From assembly GCF_029227915.1 (NCBI RefSeq), contig NC_079878.1:13332001-13396000 (forward strand): DNA of 64,000 nt, read 5' to 3'. Every line of letters starts with the position of its first letter. The first letter of the stretch is position 1. The stretch comes from Hydractinia symbiolongicarpus (Eukaryota; Cnidaria; Hydrozoa; Anthoathecata; Hydractiniidae). A model generated the notes under the pieces. It was given only the letters and a program-made list of their open reading frames with translations, was not told where the DNA came from and made no database searches. This document shows positions 48,628 through 60,600 of the stretch, one piece after another. Position numbers and translations under genes: made by a program.

Positions 48628-51600
48628 CTGAGAAAATAAAATTTGAAACATTAATGACCCAACAACATCTCTAAAAACGAAATTTCGACGCCACTTTAAC
48701 CCAATGCGGTGGTTTTCATAAAACAGCATTAAGAGTCTCCTTCAATATACCACCTAAAAATCAACACCAAATTTCTACATCAACTTATTGGCGTAAGATT
48801 TTAAAATCTCGGCCTTATGGTGTCGTCCAGGTTGATTTTAAAAAACACAATAAGATATTCGGTATTGAAGCCGACACATTGATTTTGATAATTTGCTTTT
48901 CTTTTCAAAAAAACAACAACAACCAAATAAAAGGATATGAAAACTAACCATTTTCCATTGTGCCAACATCAATTGCTCTTTCATTAAATGTTTCGTTCTC
49001 TTTTGATTCGGGTATTGTCATAGATTTCGAAGAGGTAGGAGAAGGATTTGGTGAGGGAGACGAGGGTAGCTTGATCTCTACGTCATCAACAGAAGTGACA
49101 GATCCGCTAGATGACACGTGAACTGTGGCTGGTAGTTGTAGGGACGAAGCTTCCACGTTGAGCGAGACTCCCTGAAAATAAAAATAATAATACCAAGTAG
49201 TTTTTTTTAACATTTGTTTGGAGTCAGATGACCTTAAACATAAAAAGAATGAGTTGGCATTCGACAGTTCTTACCCTGTTAATAGGTTCTTCTTCTACAC
49301 TTTCTTTTCGAGCCTTCTCCATAAGTAGCTCTGTGTAAGAAAAAAAACCGTAAAATAATATTTGAACATTATCCTAATACAACAGATTTTGTTTTTTGTA
49401 ATAATCGTCAAAGGTACTAACGCTACACAAACTACACTTTTTCTGCTGAAGCAATACTAGTGGAGGAGAATACTTACCTTTAGTAGCAAAAGGAACTACG
49501 GCTTCCTCTGTCGCAGCATCATTGGCTCGTTCTTGACTCATTGATTCAGCTCTTTGTTCCATAGGAACTATTTCAGCGTCTGCAATCATTGGAGACATTT
49601 GCGGTGGCTGAGTGTTTACTTCCAGCGAGGCAGTTTTCACATTTATCTGGGAGGTACTTTCATTTCGTTCCATGGCAGGTGGAGAAGAATTCTTACGCTC
49701 CTCCGCAGATGTTGGCAGTGTTGCGGTACCATCTTCGTGTATACTTTTCTTTCCACCAGCTTTACCTTTCTTGAATACTTTCGGAATGTGGAAACCAAAC
49801 TTATGTTTCTGCTTTTCCGGTTTGTCGATGTTACTACTTGAATTGGACGTTTTTAACAAGTTGGGTTCGGATACAGCCGATTTCAGAGGACTTGGTGTGA
49901 ATGCTGAACCTTCTTTACTTTTACGAGGTAGCGTACTGATCTAAAAAAATTACGGTAATCGAAATCAAAGTTAGTTTAAATGTTTTCGTATAGAAGTTAC
50001 ATAACGCTTTGTCCTTTCTCCTACTTTTTTGATTTTCTTTGTCAACTAATTAGTAACTATAGTTGATGACTGTCACCGCGTGAAATTAACAGATTATGGA
50101 CGTCTTCAAATGAGTAAAGGTGGAGCTTTTTTCACAAGAGTCACAATTAGCCGTAATACTTGCGTGTAATAAAAACTATCACAATGTTTTGCTGTACACA
50201 TATCAAAAGAAACATTTAGCCTGCAATCAAATTCAAGTTGAGCGATGATCCGGCCACTGATTAGTTTACGTAAAAATATTCCTCCTAACCTGCACTTTTA
50301 ACCGAACAGCAGTGATTGCAAACCACATGTTGTGAAAAAAATGTTTGCGTTAAACACTTAAAAATGAGAGACTATACTTGCATACGATTCTCACACAAGG
50401 GTGTGAGAAAAGGTTTGTAAATTGATATTCAAGCGTGAGACAGGATATGTCACCTGCATTCATTTATTAACACAAAACTTTCAACAGGAAAAGAATATTT
50501 TTGAAAACATTATATGTTTTCAAAAATCATGGTGCTAGAACCCTTTAAAATATTTTAATTATACATCCACATTGCATTTTGTACTTGATTTATTTGACCT
50601 TGATATCTCAGCGTTGGGTTAATTTTTGCTACACGTAAAAAAAAACGTGGACTGGGTACGAAGCGTGAGGAGGCGCGCAATTTTACGCCGAAAATTGTCT
50701 ACAACACAGCTGACGTCATCATTTAGTGACAAAATTGACTTTTTCAGGTTTCCTCCATTTAAACTTTAATTTTCTAATTTGCCTTTGTTACTATCAAAAT
50801 TATTTTTTTCTGAACACAAGCTTTTCTTAAGTTGGTATAGCAAGTTAACAATAGCAACTGAAAATTGGAAACATTTTTGTTTTGAATTCAAAATGAAATG
50901 GATGGGTTACTACATCATCACAACCAGCTTTTTTAAAAAACAAAGCAGCATGGCAACTACAAAAATGCTTACCTGAAACGAATCATTTTCTTCCGCTAGT
51001 TGACCACGAGCTCCATGAGTTGGCTTTCGTTTCTCGTCTCGTTTAACCAGCTGACGTTTGTCGAGAGCAATCCTATTGTCTAGCATTTGTGTTGGTGGGA
51101 TAGCAGAGTCAAAACTAGTGCTTTTAATAATTCCTGAATCTAGAAAAAACAGAACGTTTATTTATACAACATAAAACAGTTAATCAGGTTAGCCTGTTGA
51201 TAAAGAATGTGTAATTAAAGTTGCAGTAGTGAAGAAACCAAAAGGAAGATGAATGAAAAGGAGAGAAAGAGATCAAGTCTAGTTGCACATGTTAATATTC
51301 CTTTATGCTCAGTAACACCTAATCGTAAAATAATTTTCGAAAGTAATCACTGAAGATAACTGAAGAGCTTAGGAACATCGCACTAACAGGGAAATTAACA
51401 GATCATCGTTAGTTGTTAGAACTATGTTTATAAAAAGCCTTGAGAGACAAAAGAAAATATACTACTAATAAAAGAGCCCTACCTTTGTTATCTCGTTCTT
51501 GCTCTTCGTCTAATATAGACACTTCAGTGTCAAAACTATCTTGGAGAGTTGACTTTTCGAAATATGAAGAGTCAATCTTGATACTCTGAGTTCGACTCCA

Positions 51601-54600
51601 ATTCTCATCTTTTAAAATTTCCACTTTTTTCTCTTCTTGTTCGTATTCACTTTCAGAAGAGCTGGACGATGTAGATGATGTTCTTCTCACAGGGGATTTG
51701 GCAGTTACCTAAAAGGTAGTGCAACGATGTAAGAAAAAGTATTCGTACAGAACTATTCTCAGTGTAGAAACATCACACACTATAGTCTAAAATTGAAATA
51801 AATTTACAGAGTACCAGAATCTTCAGAATCCCCATGAGGAAGTTATAATTATACTGACTAAATGTTTGAGTATCAAGCTACTGAGCTTTAGAATGCGGAA
51901 ATCACAATCTACAAGAATGTGTATAGAGCATTCCTTGTATATCAATCAATCACATAAAAAATCTTCAATACTGTAGGCCTTCTGTAAGCTTATAAAAACA
52001 TACGTATGTTAAGAAATATTATTTTTCTAGAAGTGACTAACAGAGGCTTGCATATGTTCAACATAGAAAATTCATTTATATAATATCGAGTTATCTCAAA
52101 TTCTGAAGCAAGGATAATTTTTAAATACAAGACACAGCCAAAATGCATTCGAATTTAGAATAAATTAAACTCGATAAATTAAACTCGACCAAACGGATAC
52201 TTTTCACAATAACCTAAAAGTATGTCTAAATTATACAAGCTACAAGAGCATCTCTGCCTAACATCCTTAAAGATTGTAAGGATGTTAGATAGAGCACTGA
52301 AGTACCAAAAAATAGATTTAATTTTGCTAACTACATTGAACATGAACATTGGTCGTTGCTTAACAACACATAACGTATGCAAATAAGTATAAAAACTGAT
52401 TTTTAAGAAGTTTTGTCTTATAGCACCCTATCCATCAATATCGACATCACTTACAATGAACGTAAATGATGACTGTAGAAAAAATTAATTTACGTACTTG
52501 GGCAGCAATCTTTTCCGCCTGTTCTTCTCTCTTCTGAGAATCCAACCTTTTCCATTCATCGTCCAACCAAGAATTAAAACCTGGTTCATTATTTAAGGCC
52601 TGAAAGAAACTCGAGCGGTCTCCACTACTGGCTTTCTTCTGATCGACATTACGTCTGTTCAGTGAATCTGGTGTTGATTGCTCCTCTTGGATTTCTTCAG
52701 CAATCAACTGAAACTGTCCTTGGTCGCTATCACTATCATTATCAACAGTGTCTTCTGTTAGATTATCAAATTCAATTGAGTCAGGTATAGTCACAGTTGT
52801 CGGTGATGCAGGTTTTTTCGACTCAAGTAAATACTTCAACTGCATTTCTTTTTTCACTTTATCCTCGTCTTTCGGCAGCTTAGGCTCCTCAGTTTCTTGC
52901 TTTGTTTCAAACTCTGCAACAAATGATTTTTGCTCTGTTCCAGGTGATGATGCTTCAGCAACAGCAGAAGTAATAATAGAATTTGAAACACCCTCTACTA
53001 GCAAAGAATTTTCAAGTACAACTTTATCGTCACTACTGTCAACAGGCTTTACCTCCTCCTGCTCTAATTTAAGGTCTAATTGTATTGAGGGTAACTGTTC
53101 AACTTCTTCCTCTTCTACAGCAGTTATTATGTCCTTATTCTCTTTTACAGGTGTCTGAACTATCACAAAGTCCTCCTCAACGTCAACAAAATGACCTCTG
53201 GGTGGTTTTGGAACAGGATTTGTAATACTAGGGTCACTCAATGTATCAGAGGAATCAATGGTAAAATCTATTTTGGGGTTCCCAGATTCTACATTATCTA
53301 CTGTGACAGCTTCAAGAACTTCTTCACATTGTGTATCGCTTGCGCTATCAACATCAGCTAAGGAGACTTCTTCGGAGGTAAAATTGTTTTCAGTTGGTGA
53401 AGTCGGTTTGCTATCTCGTGATACTAAAGGAGGTTGTGTGAAATTGATATTGACGTATTCTCGCTTTGGCAAAAGTGGCGTATCACTATCAAAAAAATCA
53501 GGTGTCGATTCAACTTCAGATTCCGCTGTTACTGATACTTCCTCTGTGATGATATCGGGGAAAAATTTTGACTTCTCTGGCTGAATTTGGAATTCTAATT
53601 CTGATATCTAAACACAAAGAAAATATTGAAGGTATATAATTACTGAGCTTTTGAAATAAACTCCTGCATCAACCCTTGTAGAAATCTTAACAACAACAAT
53701 GCTGTCAAATGATGTTATGTAAAAACATAAAATTAACCAACTTTAAACACTCCATTCTGTGTAATTAGCATTTACTCTATAACATTTCTAACATTACAAG
53801 ACTTATTTCTGAATGACATCGTCTAAACCTTAACTGTTTATTAACATCAAGATCTATCTGCATAAAATTGCTAGTTATATTCCAAATTCATTAACATGTC
53901 CTCAGCTCAGGAAAGTACAATTTTATAATATGCGCGCTAAGATTGCCATCAATAGTGATAATTATCAAACTATGTTTACTATAAACATTATATGAATCTA
54001 GTTTTGTGAATTATATATATTTAATTACTGTGATAAACAAATAATCAAAACAATCTTAAACAAATAAAAGTATTTGATTAAATGTTACAAGTCATCAAAC
54101 CTATTTCTCTCTCAGGAGGCTTACTATGTAAAGGTTTTACGTAAGTTTTAAAATGCATACAATACCCCATAAAACATGAAAGCAAATATATATAAAATTA
54201 GTTTAGGGTATTGAATTCTTTTTATAATCTCTCTTGTAAAAAAAACATATCAACACATACCATCTTTATTGTAAACAAAACTAGAAACTATAAGTATCTT
54301 AAATCTTACTTCTAAATATATAATAACACCAGAATGTTATAGTTGAATAGTTATAAATTTCTTATAACATCAACCCCATACACAGTATGTGCTAGATGAT
54401 ATTTTCTCAGATGTCAACATTCATCACTAAACTTTGTTTTAAAGATAAGAACTTGTAAAAATATTTTTAAAAAAATGTTTATTATTTATTAATAGGCCAT
54501 CAGTAATTACTTTCGTAATGACATTTAAATTCCATAATTGTTCACTAAGAAGTGACGACAAAAACTCGTTAAGGTGAGGTAATTAACATAGGGAGGGAAA

Positions 54601-57600
54601 CAAGATGTCTGAATGCTTTTGCACGAAACCATGACTATTATTTGGTATCAGAAAAATACAACTTGTCAGACAAATCAATATAATAAAAGACGGTCAAATG
54701 TTCAAAAAAAGACAATAAATGTTCAATAAAAGACGTTAAATGTTCGATAAAAGGTAAGGGATATACAGGAAATAAAAGATTTTTTAATCACATGACATCA
54801 CAATTTTTTTCCTTACCGCATGTGTTCCATGGAGATATAAGCAACACACAATGCAGTGTTTAACATAGGAACAATACATTTGCCAAATACAAGGTAGAAA
54901 GTGTCATTTAAATTAAATCTTCAAAAATCTCAATTCATATAATTATTACTACATCGCTGTCTTTTTAATTCCAGAGGTCTAGAACAACTATTTAAATTCA
55001 ACATTTTTTAAAAACAGTTAACAAAACAACAAACATTCTGTTGCCTTGGTTTAATGTTCATTTCCCATGCTGCATTGGGTAAGACCGATTTAACTCCAAA
55101 GCCAATCTAGACTGGTTTACTTATGGACTCTGCTCTTAATTTCTAATACTAACTTCTTAATGTCTTTTTAATCTTAAACACTTAAACCCAGGAAATAATA
55201 AATTTCAATAGCTACATAGTTTTCTTCCTCCAACCCTCTCGAAAACATTTCCATCAGAATTCGCAATAAAGTTTTTCTATTTCCAATGTTCGGCAAATGA
55301 AAGAAATTATATTCTTACTGTGTACATTCAAACATATAGTAAAGTATTCCATTCAACAACCAATGGTATGTATACATACCAGATTTATTATTCTTACTCA
55401 ACCATATTCGTATGTGTAAATACCGCATTTATTAATCTCGCTTAACCATATTATTATTTACATACATCATGTTTGTAAATGATATTTGTGAAGCAACAAA
55501 AAAATTTCACAGGTAACATTAGAAGATCTTAGCATTAAAAAGCAATTTTACTTGAAGTCTTATCTAAATAACTTTGCAAGCTCTATACAACCTGAACAAT
55601 ATTCACTCTATTATTCACTCAATATGTACCTTTTTCTAAACCCAGTTACTCTTTTCTTGCCAGTTAGAGTAGCACTGTATACATCAACTACCACTAATCT
55701 AAAATGATTGTACTATAACTATCAGAATTTTTACACCATGCAGTATCTACATAAAAATGATACTCCTATCAACAATACAAAAAAAACAAAAACAAAATCT
55801 AGTTGTACAGACAGGATTACCTTTCTCTGTAGTTCTTGATTTTCTTTCATATACTGTTCTTCCTTCAGTTTAAATTGTTCTTCCAAATCAGTTTTTTCAG
55901 CAGATGTTTGGCCATGACTAAGAAACAAAAAATGTCTGTCACAACTTTGTGTTTGATGCATCTTAGTGCAACTGGCACAATGCAATGAACCATGGTGGCC
56001 ACAGATATAAAACTTTTTGGCGGTTTTTGGATCAAACTTAAGAGAAAACACTAAGTAACTTTGAGACATTTTACCAAAAATGGCCACTCAGGGACTAACA
56101 CCATTCTCCAGCAATTGGTACAATGGAATTTAGTAAAGTTTTGCAAGATTACAGAAATAAGTTAAGTTGTTTAATTAACCAGCCTGGTTTTTTAAAGCAT
56201 GCGCTCACTTAAAAATACGAAAAATAAGCCAGGGTTAAGACTTAACTGGTAGATCAGGAAATGGCAAGTGAAACAAACAATAAAGGTATTAAATACAATT
56301 TTACATACAAGAATTCGTCAATACAACTATAACACAAACCTCCTATCAAGTTTTGTAATTAATGATTGCAAGTAATCATTCTGTGCTGTTAAGGTTTCAA
56401 TTTCTAGTTTTAATTCTCCATTTAATTTCTGAGAAGTGTGTAGGTTCTCTTCGGTGACAGCTAATTTTTTTTGGTTTTCTGATAATTCTGCAATTGATCT
56501 TTTCAAGCTTTCGTTTTCCAATGATAATGCTTCTTTTGCTTTCAACTTGTCCTGAAGCTCTTTCACTTCTTCTTTTAAATTTTGGTTTGTATTTTCCAGT
56601 TCGAAAAATTTATTAGTCAAGTCTTTTTCTTCTTGTGCAACCTAAAGTGCATGTAAATTAATACCCAACCTCTTAAAAAGTTACTTATGATTTTTAAAGG
56701 AAAACAGAACTTGCGAGGCAAAATAAACGTAAAGATATTCCTATTTCTATTCTTTTTTACTTTCTACTTACCATTTTTTTTTTTTAATAATTATTTTGGT
56801 CACAATTAATAGCACATAATAAAACAAGACAAGAAAAAAAATAAGCCGGCATTGACAACGTTTTCTTACTGAGTAAAGTTATTAATGTGTAAGTAAGTCT
56901 TATTTCCTTGTGTCTTATCAAAATATCTTACAACAGCAAATTAATACTACCGTTTGCAACTCTATCAAAGTACAAAAACACAGATCTTCCCACAAAACTT
57001 TGTAATTTGCTCTGCACTTAGATCTCACAAACAAACAGCTATTCAAATAGATTTCTTCTATGTTGCTTTATGTAAATAAAAGGATAAAATCCTGGATTAG
57101 CTGAGAGAAATATAATAACAAAGTTGGTACACATGTTCTGACATGCATAATACTATGAGAAGCTGTGTTATCTGTCAGTTGTCACATATTTCAACACTTC
57201 AAATGCGAAAATAAAAATTAAAGTTCAGCGCAGAAAAAGAATTTTTAATTAAATAAATTTTTGCGTTTTTCATGATTTAATTTAACTACATGTGGTTAAA
57301 ACTGTTTAATTAATTTTTTGCTTTAGGCTTTTAATGGATAAAAGTTTCATGCATTCCTGTATGGGGGCAACTACCCTATAGAAAAATGGAATTCTTTCTT
57401 CTTGTCAGGGGACGATTTACTCAACAAACTCCAAATATTGGAGGTTCTGTGGCACATATACCTTTGACTTAAAGAAAAGTCTATTAAATTGGATTGTTTT
57501 CACTTGTAGCTGTAGATACTTAAGCTGCATAGAATTGGGGTTTTCATTAATTTATTATTAAAATTTTAATTTATTGTCTCCTTCTGAAATATATAAAATA

Positions 57601-60600
57601 GGTTCAGAAAGAGATGCATAAATTTCCACTTTCACATTTTTTAATGTGCAAGCTTTTAGGTTTCACAAGGATCACTCAAGCAGAGTAATTTACGTGTGTG
57701 ATTCAACACCCGCATAGGTAAATTTTCCTGACTGGACCTTCTCCCTTACTGATGATAATTACAAAAAAATTAAAAGCAGCACATATGTTTTAGTTCCAAA
57801 GTTAGAGCAGTTTATTTTTATGCGGTTCCAAATGGAAATAACATGCATTCTCAACTATAGTGATTATGTAGATGAATTACACATCAGCAAAATCAAACAG
57901 TCAGCAATTGAGGTGGCTATAACTCAATGACATTCCAATAACCACAACAGTTCAAACTTAAAAAGGGTTAATATTTTGGACGAGATTAAGTGCCTGGCTG
58001 CCGTACATCATCGTTATTGATATAATGTAAAGAAAAGTGGCAACTACCTTTGCCATGTGTTGTGCTTCTATGAGTTCAAAACTTGCTTTTTGTTCCTCAA
58101 ACAATTTTACTTGTTCATCCAACTTTAGTTGCATCTTGGTGCTTTCCTGTTGCAGTCCAGCAACCAATTCGGATTTAGTGTTGAGTTCATTTCGTAAGGC
58201 AATGTTGGATTCTTCAAGTTGCTTTTGTTGAGCAGCATTTTCTTCCACCATGCCATAGAGCTAATACATAAACATAATATAATGATAAGAATTTTCCTCT
58301 AGTATTTAGGTCGACATAGAAAGGTTAGGTGGATGGTACTTTGCTTGCTTAAAATTGTTTCTATGTTGTCCAGGTGTGTGATTTTTAATTCTTATGAATA
58401 TTCGATGTGATTTTGTTAAAAATCACAATAAAATTAACTTTTGTATGATCCCTATTGCCTTCTGTGTGCGTGATTAAAACATGAAAACAACATGCCAAAT
58501 TCTCTTTCAGGTGCAATAGAAGGCATGTAAGTGCATTGCACACGCTAGAATATAGAGAGTACATGGAACTTTCTATATAGTATACTGGCAGTTATTCTGC
58601 TTATAGGAAAAACAAGTCAGAAAATAGAAAAAAATCATTCTTTGAGATTTTAGTTTGCAAAAATCTTTACCTCTGCTAACTCTTTTTCTTTGTTGTCTTT
58701 TACAGAAGTTAACATTAACAAATTCTCTTCTGAAGTACTCAACCGGTTTGACACTTCTTTTAAATTTTTTTGCAACTCGTCAACTTTCTCTTTATTACCA
58801 CCCTTCTAAAATTAGAAATAAACAATAATGCATTGGAGCATGACAAAACAAAAAATATGTAAGAGCTTCTTTCTATTGGACTTCTTAACATTGATTTACA
58901 AATAACTTCTTGTCACATAACCTACCATACTGAACAACATCATAAAATCTATCGCTAATGTTTATACACATGAATGAAAATTTAATGTGTTTACTTTTTA
59001 TCAACAAGTGTTCTATCTCCAAAGGGAAAGTAGACATTGTATTTCTAGACACCACTGTTTGAAAAATCTTCTTTTGTGCGAGAACCAGAATAGAATGTAA
59101 ACAAAAACCCCAAATAACAACCATGACCTCCTACCTTCTTGATTTCGTTTTTAAGCTTTCTTTGGTTGCCAATAAAAGGTGACTAGAAAACGAAAAGTTA
59201 TAGGGTAAGCACACAAAAACTGCAGTGAGCATTGACTCTTGATGCATTAAAACAAAGTAAAAAAAAAATCAATTTTAACAAATACACACTTCTGTGACTG
59301 CTTTCAGCTGCTCTCTTTTCTCCAGTAATTGGTGTTCGGCTTCATGTGCTCTTTCTTCAGCCTGAAGTATTTAATATTCAAAATAATTATACAAAGGTAG
59401 GAAATCATCATAGTGGTGTGGACGATTGTACCCCATGATGCAAATGAAAATATCATAGTTAAATCATAATAATTTAGGAAAAAAACTGGATAATAAATAT
59501 TTTTAGCAAGTAATTTAAATTTCAATGCTGTGACTTAAATAAAAAAATTAAAAGGTGAATTTAAAACAAATGATCTTACTCTTAATAACTCAGCTCGAAC
59601 ATCATCTAACGTAGTTTCAGAATTCACTGCACGTTGTTCTAATTCATCGACTTGTTGGAGAACTTTGTTCATCTCCTCAATATGTTTCTAAATGCACAAA
59701 CAAGCTATTAAAAGATCTAGGAACACTACAAGCAATTACAATAAAAACTAACGAAATCAAATTCAAAACGATTTGTGAAGCAATGCCTATTGAGGTATTA
59801 AATAATGATACCCAATTTTTAAAATTTTTATCAAGACCTTTCTAAATAACAATGTATCTCAGCTAAAAATATTATTCTTATATGCTTTATTGTGTCTTAT
59901 TCCTTGCTTATTAATAAAATGGACTTAATAAACAATCTTAACCGGTTAACACCATTTACACCGTCTAAAGTTGTTGTTTTTAAAAACCCACACAGGATTT
60001 TAATGAAGATAAAAATACTAAAAATGCAATGACTTCACAAAATCTGTCATACTATACATTGCTGTATTAAGAGCACATATTCTCAATCAAAAGCAATTCT
60101 CCAAACCATCAACTTTAACCATAAAGAATAATATTTAAACTTGGCCATATTGAACTTTTAATGCATGGTGCATTTGATGAACTTTATAAAAACAAAAACA
60201 AAAATTCAAGAAGAAAAAAAAATCATAAAATCTATAATTGAAAATATGTTGTGCAAAATCTTGTAGCTTGAGAAGAAAGGTATATAGTTCAAAAATTTGT
60301 AACATATTTACACTCATCATTAGCTTCATTGCTTTGAAAATGTCAAGAAAAACCATAAGTCGGTCCTTACTCTATCCAACATGTTTTCACTGCATCCAAA
60401 ACTTACAAAAATGCTTAGCATTCAAATGTGGCATTCAATACCATAATGAAATACTTAGTTACAATCACGTGTGGGGTATTTTAGGTCCAATATTGATACT
60501 TTTAGGTAATAACCCATCTCTTTATCCTTAGGTACATTGTTGCAATTAAAATCCCACAAGATGTCATTTTAGCTTCCTTATAATTATTGCTGCATAAGTC

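Noticed and set aside
50711-50718. Full CRE palindrome TGACGTCA in a neurabin-gene intron
   Set aside because: One copy of an 8-mer is about what chance gives in 64 kb; no other promoter sign nearby.
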